64,000 nt of DNA from Aegilops tauschii subsp. strangulata (Eukaryota > Streptophyta > Magnoliopsida > Poales > Poaceae). The translations under genes and the position numbers were made by a program. The notes beneath the pieces are model-generated. The model was not told the DNA's origin. It saw nothing but the letters and a program-made list of their open reading frames with translations, and ran no database searches. The stretch lies in contig NC_053038.3 in assembly GCF_002575655.3 (NCBI RefSeq), positions 145,654,885 to 145,718,884 of the forward strand, read 5' to 3'. Positions 1-12,200 of the stretch are shown here, piece by piece (the stretch's first letter is position 1; the number at the start of each line of letters is the position of its first letter).

Positions 1-362
1 AATCAAGGTATCAATCCAGTAGGAGACAATGCACAAGTCACCTAGTACCTGCACAAACAATCAAGAACCTTGCAACCAACGGGATAAACGGGTTGTCAAT
101 CCCTTCACGGCCACTCGCAAAAGTGAGATCTAATAGAGTTAGTAAAGTAAATATTTTTGGTATTTTTGTTGTATAGATTGGAAAATAAAGATTGCAAAAT
201 AGTAAACGAGATGCGATGTAAATAAAAGAGATGCAATATAATAAGAAAGAGACCCAGGGGCCATAGGTTTCACTAGTGGCTTCTCTCAAGATAGCATGTA
301 TTACGGTGGGTGAACAAATTACAACCGAGCAATTGATAGATGAGCGCATGGTTATGAAGTTA
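1..362 (-). repeat. Truncated LTR of the Athila-type element
   Basis: These bases match 49454-49816 of the complete LTR almost continuously, including the stretch GGTATCAATCCAGTAGGAGA, in the same orientation. The similarity stops abruptly at about 362, where the sequence switches to interior DNA of the element. The left part of the LTR is outside the window. This would be the remnant of the 3' LTR after internal deletion. It contains no gene. Confidence 0.8.
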
Positions 363-784
363 TCTATGGTTCATACCCCCCGATACAACTCATAGATTCA
401 TCAAAATAAGCAAACAACACACGAAAAACAGAATCTGTCAAAACAGAACAGTCTGTAGCAATCTCACTAAATCGGATACTTCTGCAACTCCAAAAATTCT
501 AAAATAAATAAGTGGACGTGGGTAATTTGTCTATTAATCATTGGGAAGAAGAATCAACCTAAAATCGCTCTCCAGTAAAAATGGCAGCTAATCTCGTGAG
601 CGCTAAAGTTTCTGTTTTTTACAGCAAGATCGCAAAGACTTCAGCCAAGTCTTCCCAAAGGTTCTACTTGGCACAAACACTAATTAAACATAAAACCACA
701 TCTAAACAGAAGCTAGATGAATTAATTATTACTAAACAGGAACAAAAAGCAAAGAACAAAAATAAAATTGGGTTGCCTCCCAAC
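363..784 (-). other. Interior fragment of the Athila-type element, non-coding
   Basis: An A/T-rich stretch with no supportable gene. It reads directly into the copia left boundary. With the copia element and one target duplication removed, it joins smoothly to 48159 onward (GCCTCCCAAC followed by AAGCGCTATC). This shows that the two sides were once contiguous interior sequence of the same retroelement. Confidence 0.7.
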
Positions 785-1120
785 TGTTCCCCTCGAAGCA
801 CTCTGAATCAACTCGCGAGAGAGAGGTTTTGCGCAGCGAACTTGCATGCTGCTTTTCTGGTTCTTCTTCCTTTTATTTCTGAACTTAACAAGATCATGCC
901 GCGGCTCTGGTGCTCCTACCGGATCGTGCCATCCCATGACCAAGCACTCAGTCCACGGCCTCCCTACAATCGCTCCACGGATCGCACAAGCTGCGTCTCG
1001 CGGAGGCTACTAACAACCTGACGGGAAAATCTAACTGAATCGCTAACTGAAAAACTACTACGTTGTAAAGTCTGAAACCTAAAACTTGTCATGCTAGCTA
1101 AACTAGCTTATTGTGCAACA
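785..1120 (-). repeat. Copia 3' LTR
   Basis: 336 bp, beginning TGTTCCCCTCG and ending TTGTGCAACA on the plus strand. It is alignable without gaps to 47818-48153. The polypurine tract lies immediately to its right, which makes it the 3' LTR of the minus-strand element. Confidence 0.93.
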
Positions 1121-1131
1121 AACTCCCCATA
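1121..1131 (-). promoter_or_regulatory. Copia polypurine tract (plus-strand primer site)
   Basis: On the minus strand the bases directly before the 3' LTR read TTATGGGGAGTT, a short purine run at the expected place for priming second-strand DNA synthesis. Confidence 0.75.
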
Positions 1132-1133
1132 AG

Positions 1134-3480
1134 CTAGGTTGGCTGATACCTAATGACCCCCAAGCGATCGCGCATCTCCTGAAATTGAGTTCGTCCGAGC
1201 GCTTTCGTGAGGATGTCAGCAAGCCGATCGCCCGTCCGCACATACTAAACGTTGATGCTGCCATCCTCGACGCACTGACGGATGAAATGGTAGCGCAGCT
1301 CAATGTGTTTGGTCCTGTTGTGGAAGACAGGGTTTTTGCTCAGCACGATCGCTCACTTGTTGTCGATGCAGAGCCTGGTAGCACCGTCGTCACGCCCAAG
1401 CAATTCTCCGATTAGCCGCCTGAGCCAGATGCCCTGACAGGCAGCTCCAGCCGTGGCAACGTACTCCGCTTCGCACGAGGAGAGTGCGACGATCTTCTGC
1501 TTGGCTGACTGCCACGACACCGGACTGCCACCGAGGAAGAAGATGGTTCCACCGGTGCTCTTGCGGTCATCCAGGTCTCCCTCGAGATCCGAGTCGCTGT
1601 AGCCGACGAGCTTTGCGCCGCGCACCTGCCGGGCATAGCAACACCCGAGCTGCCGTGTGCCGGCGATGTACCTGAGAAGCTCCTTCACATCGGCCCAATG
1701 CTCGCTCGTCGGTGCCTCCATGAACCTGCTGACATACCCGAGGGCGTAGGTGACGTCAGGTCGCGTATGGGTGAGGTAGCGTAGGCTCCCCACCACGCTC
1801 CTATAGTATGTGGCGTCCACGAGCTCGCCGGCCCCCTCCCTCCTGAGCTTGAGGCGCAGCTACATCAGCGTGTCCACGGGGTGACAGTCGGCCATGCCGG
1901 CCTTCTCCAACAGGTTGCCGACGTACGAGGACTGCGCAACAACGATCCGGCCTGGCCTCTGGTCCACCTCGATGCCAAGGTAGTAGCTCAGTAGCCCCAG
2001 ATCGCTCATCTTGAAGAGCGCCATCATCTCCTTCTTGAACTCAGCGATCGCCGCCGTGGACGCTCCGGTGATGATCAACTCATCCACGTACACGCCCACC
2101 AGGAGCCGGCCGTCGTGGCCATCGCACGTGTACACTGCGTGCTCGGATGGGCATTTCTCGAAGCTGAGAGCGTTGAGGTTGCTGTCGAGCTTCACGTACC
2201 ACGCCCTTGGTGCTTGCCGTAGTCCATAGAGCGCTTTGTGCAGCTGGAGCACCTTGTTCGTCGCGCCGGCGTGCTCGAATCTGGGGGGCTGCACCACATA
2301 CACCTCCTCCTCAAGTTCGCCGTTGAGAAAGGCCGATTTGACGTCCAGGTGGTGCACCTCCCACCCCTCCTGTGCGGCTGCGGTGAGCAACACACGCACG
2401 GAGTAGAGGCGGGCCACCGGGGCAAAAACTTCTTCAAAATCGATGCCGGCACGCTGCACAAAACCCTTGGCCACCAGGCGGCCCTTGTGTTTGATGACCT
2501 CGCCAGCGGCGTTCCTCTTCTCCTTGAAGACCCATTTCTGGCCGATGGGTCAGTGACCTGCAGATAGATTGCAGAGAGACCAGGTCTCGTTAGACTCAAT
2601 GCACGCCATCTCTTCGATCATCGTTGCTCGCCACGCCGCATGGGGCTCTGCTTCTGCGAACATCGCCGGCTCCCCCTCAGGTAGAAGGAGCAGATGCTCC
2701 ATCCTCCCGCCTTGCGCCACGCTAGGGTCGAGCACATCGTCCAGGCGGCGAAAGTAGTGGACGACGTCTGGGTCATCTGCATCATCGAACATGTCCGCGT
2801 CATGAGGCGGCGGGGTTGCGAACTGCACATCCTGCCAGACTGGAGTGGCAGGGGACGCGTCGCCTGCTGCTGGCGAGTTCTCTGTCCCGGCATCGGAAAC
2901 GGAGCATGGCGATGTAGGCGTGCTTGATCCAGCCCCCCGCTGGCAGGTTCGGGTGACGGTGGAGCAGGGGTTCTCGCCGGCGTGACTGCGTCCTCGAGAG
3001 GTCCACCATATGCCGAAAAGTCGACGACGAAGGAGCCGCATGCGCCCGCCGTCTTGTTGCTCTAGTCCCAGCTTGCGCTCTCGTCAAACACGACGTTGCG
3101 GGACACATGCACCCGACGCGTCGCCGGGTCATACACCCTGTACGCCTTGGAGCCGAGCTTGTACCCGATGAGCACCATGGGAGTGCTCCGATCATCCAGC
3201 TTCTTGAGAAGGGGGCGCACGCTCTTGACTTGCGCCACGCACCCGAAGACGTGCAGGTGGCTCACCTCCGGCTTCCTGCCGTGCCAGGCCTCGTACGAAG
3301 TCGCTCCGTCCATGCTGCGCATGAACGCTCGGTTCAGGAGGTAGACGGCCGTGGTCACCGCCTCTCCCCAGAAGTAGTCCGGCATGCCCTTGGCCTTCAT
3401 CATGCTCCCTGCCATGCCCACCACCATCTGGTTGCGCCTCTCGACCACGCCGTTCTACTGCGGTGAGTAAGTTGCAGTCA
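1134..3480 (-). pseudogene. Copia polyprotein, 3' half: integrase C-terminus, reverse transcriptase, RNase H
   Basis: Reading from 3480 down, the first part holds the end of the integrase core (NGVVERRNQ, with the expected glutamate) and its C-terminal region to a stop at 3062. A linker with a frameshift follows. Reverse transcriptase runs from about 2547 to 1863, with the first catalytic motif DVKSAFLNG. Its second catalytic motif reads YVDE where YVDD is expected. After an in-frame TAG at 1860-1862 comes RNase H, with GYSDSDLEGD and SSCEAEYVA. It ends with a typical copia tail containing RLADILTKALG and a stop at 1134-1136. Further stops lie at 2550, inside the integrase motif SPQ-NG, and in the RNase H tail. 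The N-terminal half is at 45893-47802. Domain identity is secure; the gene is clearly inactive. Confidence 0.9.
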
Positions 3481-3559
3481 GGTGCCGCTGGACGAGATGA
3501 ATCATTTTTAGATGATGTTGTCATAGGCGACCCCGCTCTAGGCTCCCTCTAGGCGACTC

Positions 3560-3690
3560 CCTAGGCGATTTTGCGCCGGTGGCCACCCCGGCCCCGGCGG
3601 CCACCTCCACCCGCCGGTGACAACTCCAGTCACTGCGGCCACCTCCTCCCGCCGGTGACCTCTCCGGTCACGGCGGCCACCTCTTGCCGG
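3560..3690 (+). repeat. GC-rich tandem repeat in the LINE 5' UTR
   Basis: About two and a half degenerate units of roughly 40 bp, each containing CGGCCACCTCC, CCGCCGGTGAC and a CCGGTCAC-like end. The repeat precedes ORF1. Repeated GC-rich 5' UTR monomers act as promoters in some LINEs; that role here is inference. Confidence 0.55.
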
Positions 3691-3732
3691 TCCTAGTGGC
3701 TGCTCGCCGGTCGTGCACGTGTGTTCATCAAC

Positions 3733-6700
3733 ATGGCACCTCTTGCCCTTAACTTCGGCAGGGGCAAGGAATTCCAAGCGGAGGTGAGGTGCAAGTTTGG
3801 GCATCCTGTGGTCTTTTCGCCGGGGTTTCGACAGCGAGAATTCAACCTAGTGGTCTCCTTTATTCGTGCCTCCTTCAAACTGAATACGTTTACGGTTAGT
3901 ACTGCTCTGCATGCATCATTTGGTGGTTACCCGCAAGGTTTTCGTGTTTCTCATCTCAAAGATCGGTCTTTCAAGTTTTCGGTAGCGTCAAAAGCAGTTG
4001 GTTTTCAGATTTACAATTCTGGTAGAGTCACAGAACAGCACTTTGATATTGTTTTCAGTCTCTGGGGTAATGGTGGTCCTAATTGGCGTAGAGAAGAATT
4101 AAACTTTTACAAGGAGGAAGATGCTCAATGGACCTTAGTGGGCAGACGTGGTAGACCAGTCAGGAACGACGGCGATCGCTGGCTTATTCCGGCGACGGCG
4201 ACCAATGGTAGGTCAGTTTTCCAACGTCTTTCTCGGGCCATTAATGCTGAGAGTGGTCAGGGCTCTCTCGATAGTAGTTCGGGCCATCAAGAGATAGTTA
4301 CTATGTCGGAAGCTGTTATTCCACGCGTTAATCCTAATTATGACGTGGGTCCAATGAGACGGGAATTGGTCTGTTTCTCGTGTGGAGAACAGGGCCACTT
4401 TGCTCGTTTTGTTCCAAACCAAGGCTCACTGGGCTATGGCCTTTCTTTCGTGTTCCTACCTTCAAAAGCCCACCTGCTGAGGCTTGGGCCCCTGGGGAAG
4501 TGGAAAGCTGGTTCCAGCCCACGGACATGCCATTGCAATTCAGGAAGGCCACATCATTCAAGGAACTGGTGTCGGTTTGTTTTACTAATTTCCAGCCAAG
4601 ACCGCAGGCGGACTCCTCGCATTCTGCCTCTTCCCATAACTCTACTTCTTCCTCATCTTGCTCGCCACCTCTCCCTCACCAAACCCCAACGATGGTCGCC
4701 GGGGTGCCTGTGGCAAACATCCCAATCGATCCGGCTCCGTTCATCCCCAATGGTTTCCAGATACAGCACATTGAGGGAAGGAACGAGGTGACGCGGATGA
4801 TCCTTCCTCGCCGTCAGAGAAGGCACGAGGACTGGGCCATTGCAACAATCCAGCCGCTCCCAAGTGAGGTACATTTCCAAAATGTTCAAGAAGTCCTGCA
4901 AGAGTATTTCGAGCTAGATCCACAACTAGGTGTTCTTGACATCCAGCCTTGTCCGTTTGGAGAAGCGTATGTTGATTTTGCCCATGTCAGAGATAGGTAT
5001 AGATTGGTTTCTCAGAGTCCGCATGTGTTTGGTGATGTCTTTCGTCACTTTTATGAAGCATGATGATGGAAGAAACTGGAGGAGAGTTCATTTCAACAGG
5101 GTTGTTTGGTTGCTTTTTGTTGGTGTGCCGTTTGATCATTGTAATTCATAGGATGTTGCTACAGCCATTGCGAAGTGGGGTAAGATTATCAGTTGCGAGA
5201 AAGAGGAGGCTAGAAAAGGGAAAATTCTTGTAAAAGCAAGAGTGACAGACCTTATACATATACCCAAGAGCATCAGATGGTCTGAGGGCGAATACTTTGA
5301 AGGAGAATCATGGACATGCTTTTTGGAAGTTATCCTTGAGGAAATGTTAGGGGGAGGGCCGGCTGATGAAGATCTTATACCACCACCCCATGTGGATCCA
5401 TAGCCAGTCCCACAGAATGCTAATGACTTCCCTGGTTTCCATCTCCATGTCAATCAGGTGGTACAGAATAATGAAGAGGAGGAGGAATGGGATCAGTGGG
5501 ATGAAAATCACTGGGCTTTTCCTCAGCCAGCTAAAATTCAGCCTGCTGCTGCAGAAATTCAGGAAGAGTTACACTTGGGAGGGGAAGATGGAGTCCCCAA
5601 TAGCATCATAACCACCACTGTCTCTCTCTGAGAGGGGGAATTTTCAAACAATCTTGTTCTGTCGGCTACCCAGAATATTGAGGAGGTCAATCAGATAGCT
5701 CTAGAGCCACTAGCACAACATTTGGTCTTAGGTGCTGGTCTGCAAAACATTCTTCAGGCTTATCCTCCTGACTCTGAAGAAGTGGGTCCCCTCAATGCTT
5801 TTTCTGGAAATGAAGTCAATCAGGGTGTTGGGCCCCTGAAGAATGAGGTTGCTGCAGATGTGGGGCTTGCCCAATCAGTTCAAGTGAATGTTGTGGCTGC
5901 AGATGTTATTTTACTACCAGTTGTTAGTGCTCCTATAGACAAAGAGGTGCAGATTACAGTTTCTGAGAATTCAGAGGGTCAGGGCACAAAATAGAGCTTG
6001 GTAGGTCAGAGTTCAAAACAGAGCCCCGAAGGGCTGTTTGCACCTTCTTCAGACCCACAAACTGAAAAAGGTATGAAACATGCTGAGGCAGACGATCACC
6101 TTTTTAATATTTATGATATTGCTCGAAGTCATGCTCTTTCCATAACTGATGGCTCTCACTTGATCTGTGAAGAAGGTTTGGATTTATGGGTGAAACACTT
6201 TGCAGAAGCTGATCAAAACACTAGAAATAACTTTGAAGCTTCTATTACTATAAGTTGGTTCAATTTCATCATCAACTTGCTTCTCACTGCAGATAAATTT
6301 GATTGGACTCTTAAGTTATTGAAGTCTCACTTCTGGCAAATCCTCACAACAAATTTGTTGCTCAGAGGATTGTTTTATCTTCCACATTCCTGACTGTTGC
6401 AACACTTCTCAAGCACCCATATGTAAACTTGTGCAGGGGGCAATGACAAAGAAAATGAGGGAATTAGCCCAACTGCACATTCATCTAGTACAGTGGGCAG
6501 TCCTCTAAAGCTGGCAACACCAAATGTCATCCTTCTGCCATTGGAAGAATCTACATCTAGGAAGAGAAGGGACAACGGACCACTTGTGGAAACTGAGGTA
6601 CGAAGGAGTGAGAGAATTAGGGAATAAAATAATGGTTTCAAAAGAAGTTCCTGTAATAATACTAGTTGTCTTCCCTGCAATGCTATCCCTCCTATCATTA

Positions 6701-6858
6701 ACTCCAAAGTGGTTCAGAATCTTACCAGTAAATTTTGCAAGGTGTCTGAGGAGGAACTTCATGGAAAGCTGAGCAAAAAGCCCAAGATGAAGGACCAGGG
6801 GGAGATGGCCAAGGTTTCCAAGGCCATGGAAAGCAGAAAACCTGATGCTAGTTCTTAA
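3733..6858 (+). pseudogene. LINE ORF1 protein (nucleic-acid-binding, CCHC knuckle)
   Basis: The first ATG in frame is at 3733. The N-terminal region (to about residue 150) resembles the globular DUF4283-type domain seen in plant LINE ORF1 proteins. It is followed by a single zinc knuckle CFSCGEQGHFARF whose last cysteine is displaced by a 1-bp frameshift near 4410. The reading continues in another frame to about 5060. Acidic, low-complexity sequence follows, with in-frame stops near 5150, 5400, 5630 and 5992, then a conserved-looking segment up to 6393. After another shift the C-terminus holds RRSERIRE and a cysteine-rich CNNTSCLPCNAIPP motif, ending with TAA at 6856-6858. The product would coat LINE RNA. 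It is heavily decayed; exact domain limits are uncertain. Confidence 0.75.
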
Positions 6859-7164
6859 TGAATCCCTGTTTGTGTCAATCCTCAAGCCCTAGGGGTGTGA
6901 CAGTGTTTCTTCCCAGTGTTAGGAGTCAGTTATGTGTTTTGGGATCTTGGAGTTGGCTCATTTTGTTCCTATTGGGGTTATTAAGCAGTATTAGTGCGTA
7001 CTGGTGGCACAGACACCTTTCTATTGCTTGTGGCAGAACTTATTCAGTTACTTTGAATATTATATATTTGCCTGTGATGGTCAATCTGTGGATTGGTGTT
7101 GTGGTTCTAATTCCTGGGGATCAAGAGCTGGAGCTTGGTCAATTTTTCATTATTTTGTTTTCCA
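6859..7164 (+). other. Spacer between LINE ORF1 and ORF2
   Basis: About 300 bp without a supportable gene. It is T-rich and leads to the ORF2 start codon at 7165. Confidence 0.6.
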
Positions 7165-8294
7165 ATGAATAATAACAGATCATGGAATATTCTGAATTGG
7201 AATATTAGAGGGATTAATGGCAAAGAAAAATGGCTGCCTCTACAACAGAAAATCGAGGAGATTGCTGCTAGCATTATTTGCCTGCAAGAAACAAAGAGAG
7301 AAACTTTTGACTTGAACTTCATAAAGAATTTTTGTCCTCAAAGAATCAATAAGTTCAGTTTTCTACCTTCAGTGGGGGCCTCAGAAGGATTGCTCACCGC
7401 ATGGAATGGAAACTTATTCTCAGGAGAAATCATGTTCCAAACCAGATTCTCACTCTCCATCAAATTTACTTGTAAAACTAGCACACACTCTTGGATCTTA
7501 ACTAACATTTATGGGCCTTGTAACCAGGAAGACAAAGAAGAATTCATTAATTGTTTCTCAATTTATGCCAGATGATACTGATTGGATTGTGATGGGAGAC
7601 TTCAATTTTATCAGAAAACCTGAAGACATAAATAGACCTGGGGGAGATGTTAACCAAATGCTTCTCTTTAATGAAGCAATTAGTAATCTGGGACTTTTGG
7701 AATTACCTCTCAAAGGTAGGCAGTATAGCTGGAGTAACATGCAACACAATCCCTTATTAGAAAAACTTGATTGGTTCTTCACCTCTGCTGCCTGGATGAC
7801 TTCTTTTCCTGACACCACTGCCCTCCCTCTTGCTAGGCCAATTTCAGACAATCTTCCTTGCATGATCAAGATTGGAACAACAATTCTGAAATCAAAGATT
7901 TTCAGATTTGAAAATTATTGGTTGAAGCATGACTATTTCAAGGATATTGTGAGGAAAGCTTGGGACACTCCTGTCAGAGGTTCTGACATTGCAAAAAACA
8001 TCACTGCTAAGTTCAAGCTTTTAAGAAGAGACATTAAGATCTGGGCAAAAAATCTTTCCTGCTTGAAGCAAAAAATTGCAGATCTGAATGAATGCATTTT
8101 CCTCCTAGATTTCATTGAGGAATTTAGACATTTAAGTACTTTTGAGTGGAATTGCAGACAAATGCTCAAAGAACTACTACTGAATGTTCTGCAACACCAA
8201 AAAATCTACTGGAAGGAGAGAGGAAAAATTAAAGTAGTGAAATTTGGAGATGAGAATACAAATTTTTTTCACACGAAGGCTACTATCAATCGTA
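7165..8294 (+). pseudogene. LINE ORF2 N-terminus: AP-like endonuclease
   Basis: Starts at ATG 7165. The order of motifs fits the exonuclease-endonuclease-phosphatase fold that nicks target DNA: NWNIRGING, the catalytic glutamate in CLQETK, TNIYGP, GDFNFI, then SDNLP in place of the usual SDH-P. The first part runs in one frame to 7575, and a 1-bp shift around 7550-7570 moves the GDFN part into another frame. The region after the endonuclease (to 8294) leads toward the reverse transcriptase and is cut by the CACTA element. Loss of the SDH histidine would itself disable the nuclease. Confidence 0.88.
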
Positions 8295-8312
8295 CACTAC
8301 TAGGAAAAGGGC
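8295..8312 (+). repeat. Left terminal inverted repeat of the CACTA element
   Basis: CACTACTAGGAAAAGGGC. The first 16 bases are the exact reverse complement of the right end (21045-21060). Confidence 0.93.
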
Positions 8313-8319
8313 TATAGAT

Positions 8320-8765
8320 GGAATGGCCACTAATGGCGCACCAGACATGTGGTGCGCCACTACTATATAGCAGTGGCGCACCATGTGCTGGTGCGCCATT
8401 AGTGTGAAAGACACTAATGGCGCACTAGACACAAGGTGCGCCACTAGTAACAATTTTTTTCCAAACATACTAATGGCGCACCAGGGCACAGTGCGCCATA
8501 ACTAGTTCTAACTAGTAATGGCGCACCAGCCTCAGAGTGCGCCACTACTATTTTTATTTATTTATTATTTTTGCAAAACTACTAATGGCGCACCAGTGTA
8601 TAGTGCGCCATTACTAGTTTAAACTAGTAATGGTGCACTGTGCCCTGGTGCGCCACTACTATTTTTTTTGCAAAACTACTAATGGCGCACCACCAGCAGG
8701 TGCGCCATTAGTAACCACGGTTACTAATGGCGCATTTTAGGTGGTGCGCCATTTGTAACCTGGGT
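8320..8765. repeat. Left subterminal palindromic array
   Basis: Repeated units of the form ACTAATGGCGCACC, a few bases, then GGTGCGCCATTAGT. Each unit is itself a near-palindrome able to form a short hairpin. A/T-rich spacers and near-identical copies alternate up to about 8760. By analogy with maize Spm these would be binding sites for the element's second protein; binding is not shown here. Confidence 0.85.
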
Positions 8766-9058
8766 CAGCTAGATATTTTGGACAGCCACACCTACCCACT
8801 CACTTTCCGCACTTCATTCTCTCCACCTCCTCCTCCAAGCTTGTCTCGGCTGCCTCCTCATCCTCACCTCATTTGCACCATAAATTCATCCAAATTAAGT
8901 GGTTAAATTACCTTTTTTTGATAGGTAAGTAAGGGGGGAGCTATCTTTATGTTGTTCTCCCTCCAACAACGTGCACATGCACTTTTTATGGCCTAGCTAG
9001 ATCTATGTATGTTTGTGGTGTTGCATATATGTTTGTGTTTGAAGGTACCGGTATTTGA

Positions 9059-9200
9059 AATGCGATAGTTGCCCATATTTTGTCGGAATGTTGATTCATT
9101 TCCGTTTCGGCGAGAATTTTGGCACTATGCATTCTTTTTTGTCCTATTTTTAGGGAAAGTCATGCCAAATTTTTTCTTGGTTCTAAAATATCGTTTTGCT
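9059..9200 (+). repeat. Leader repeat upstream of TNP2
   Basis: Contains TCGGAATGTTGATTCATTTC, CGTTTCGGCGAGAATT, TGTCCTATTTTTAGGGAAAG and TCATGCC. A related segment with the same order of motifs lies at 15985-16075 upstream of the second gene. A good splice acceptor (CTACCCCGCAG) follows at 9202-9212, directly before the ATG at 9218, so this is probably transcribed leader or intron. Confidence 0.6.
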
Positions 9201-9217
9201 CTACCCCGCAGGCGACC

Positions 9218-12200
9218 ATGGTCCGCACGATGACCGAAGGCATCGTGAATAGGTTTTTGAGCTCCGTGAAGGCCGAGATGCTTGAAAAGAACGAGATGGA
9301 GATAAGATGTCCGTGTCGAAGATGCAAGCTGAAGAGCCTTATTGCGGACACGGATTCCGGGTAGGTGCGGGACCACCTGCTCTTGCGTGGTTTCATGGAT
9401 GGCTATCGGTGGCAAGGTGATGAAGATGACTATGAAGTCGTCCATGGGAGCCGGGCAAGAAATGAGGAAGGGCAGCAAGACAACCACCGCGGCTCGGGCG
9501 GGCGAGAAGATGAAGAATCTCCAGGACATGATCACGACGGTGATGCTGTACACAGTCATCATGTAGAAGATGCCGGACATGATGATGAGGAAGATGCGGG
9601 AGCAGACGAAGGGTATGATCATGAAGATGAAGATGCTGGCAGAGCAGACGACGATGGACCATCGATGGGCTGGGTGCAGGACCCTCATATTCAAGAGCTG
9701 CTTCTCAAGCAGACGGATAACGCAAGAGCTGCCGCCCGAGAGAAAGCCAAGCTGGATCAACTGGAGATAGAGGCGATTACTCCATTGTATGAAGGATGCA
9801 GGCCCAAGGATACCCGCCTGAAAGTAACGCTCATGGCTTTGGAGATGAAGGTAAAACACAAAATGACTGACGCATGCTTCGACGAGAACATGTCATTCTG
9901 GCACGAACGTCTTCCCAAGGGGAACAAGTGCCCGACCAGTTTCGAGGAGGCGAAGAAAATCGTGTGTCCTCTGGATTTACCGCATGTGAAATACCATGTG
10001 TGCATGAACAATTGCATCATTTATCGGGACGAGCACCCGGAGTCTACCGTATGTCCGGTGTGTGGCGTCACTCGATACAAGAAGAGGAAGAAAGCTCCTC
10101 GAAAAGTGGTGTGGTACTTTCCGATCACTCCACGTCTGCAGCGGTATTTCACGGACCCTAAGGTAGCAAAGCTCCTGCGTTGGCACGCGGATAGGGAGGA
10201 GAAGAAGCGAGAAGATGACGCAAATGATCCGGAGATAAATAAAAAAGACAAGATGCTGAGTCACCCTAAGGATGGGAGCCAGTGGCAAGCGTTGAACTTC
10301 GAACACCCAGAATTTGGGAAGGATCCAAGGAACATCATGCTGGGCGCGAGCATCGATGGAGTCAATCCGTTTGGCAGCCAGAGAAGCACACATAGCACCT
10401 GGCCTGTGTTTGTGTGGATGTAAAACCTCCCCCCTGGTTGTGCATGAAGAGGAAGTACATTCACATGAGTATGCTAATTGAAGGGCCGAAACAACCAGGG
10501 AATGACATCAATCTGTATCTAGGGCTGCTGAAAGAGGAGCTAGACACGCTGTGGAAAACGCCAGCCAATACGTGGGACGCCGCAGAGAAAGAATATTTCC
10601 CTATGAGAGCCGCACTGGTCACGACGGTGCACGACTATCTCGGTTACGGATATCTCGCGGGGCAGGTGGTCCACGGATTTTCTGGATGCGTTAGGTGCAT
10701 GGATGACACAACGTATCGCCAGCTAGATAGAGATCCCGGGTTTTCGAAAACCGTGTTCATGGGACATCAAAGGTGGCTTCGCGACGATGACCCATGGAGG
10801 AAACGCAAGGATCTGTTCGATGGTGAAACCGAACCCCGCAGACGCCCGTGTACGAGGAGCGGCGAGGAAATAGACGAGTTGTTGAAAAATCAGAAAGATT
10901 GCCCACTGCCGGGAAAGAAGCAAAAGGCGCCAGAGCCGGGAAAGAAGCGAAAGGCGCCAGAGCCGCTGCTGAAGGTATGGAAAACGAGGTCTGTTTTCTA
11001 GGACTTGCCGTATTGGAAGATCCACCGTGTGCCTCACAGCCTTGATGTCATGCATATCACGAAGAACGTGTGCGAGAGTCTGCTTGGTACCCTGCTCAAC
11101 ATGCCAGAGAGGACCAAAGATGAGCCGCAAGCAAGGGCAGACTTGAATTCAATGGGCATCAGGGAGGAGCATCATGCTAATGATGATGATGATGAGGCAA
11201 AGTAGGACACGGAAAGTCGGCGCAAAGGCAAAAAGGCCAAGAAGACTGGAAATGACTTCCCTCCCACGTGCTTCACTCTAAGTCAGGAGGAGATCGATCA
11301 GTTTTTCACCTGCCTCGTAGGAGTAAAACTTCCTTACGGTTACGCGGGGAAGATAAGCCGATACCTAGACTCAGCGAAGCAGAAGTTCAGCGGGATGAAG
11401 TCTCACGACTGTCACGTGCTGATGACGCAGATACTTCCAGTTGCAATCCGTGGGATCATGGACGTGCACGTCCGTGAAATGCTATTTGGCCTATGCAAAT
11501 TTTTCGACGTCATCTCTCGGAAGTCGGTTGGCGTGAGGCAACTCAGAAGGCTACAGGAAGAGATCGTGGTGATACTATGCGAGCTTGAGATGTACTTCCC
11601 GCCCGCATTCTTCGACGTTATGGTGCATCTGCTGGTCCATATCGTGGAGGATATCATCCAACTCGGGCTGACGTTCCACCACAGCATGATGCCGTGAGGG
11701 TCACCGCGAAATGCATGTCGACTTCGAGGGTCAACTCGCTGACTTTGAAAGAGCAAACCTAGTCGCGCTACAACACATAGACGTGGTCGATCCTTGGGTG
11801 GTAGAGCACAAAACCTTTATTGAGAAGACGTACAATGACCGAGGCCAACAGAGGACGGATGGAGATATAATCAAAGAGAACAACTCATGTTTCACGCGTT
11901 GGTTCAAGTAGAAGCTTCTGTCGTACCCTTTACATGAGGATTCTTCCGCGGAAGAACAACTCATATTCGCCTTGTCACAGGGTGTCGAGCACAACCTGAT
12001 GACGTATGAGGCGTACGATATCAACGGCTACACATTCTACACCGAGGACAAGGACATGAAGAGCGATGGTTATCAGAACTCCGGGGTAACGATGGAATCC
12101 TACGCCGGTAACGACAAGGACAGATACTACAGAAGGATCTAGGAGATCTGGGAGCTGAGCTACGCTGGAGAGAAGGTCCCGATGTTCCGTGTCAGATGGG

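Noticed and set aside
8320..8765. Regular palindromic repeats as a CRISPR-like array
   Set aside because: Plant DNA; spacers are short and A/T-rich, and the units mirror the other end of a CACTA transposon.
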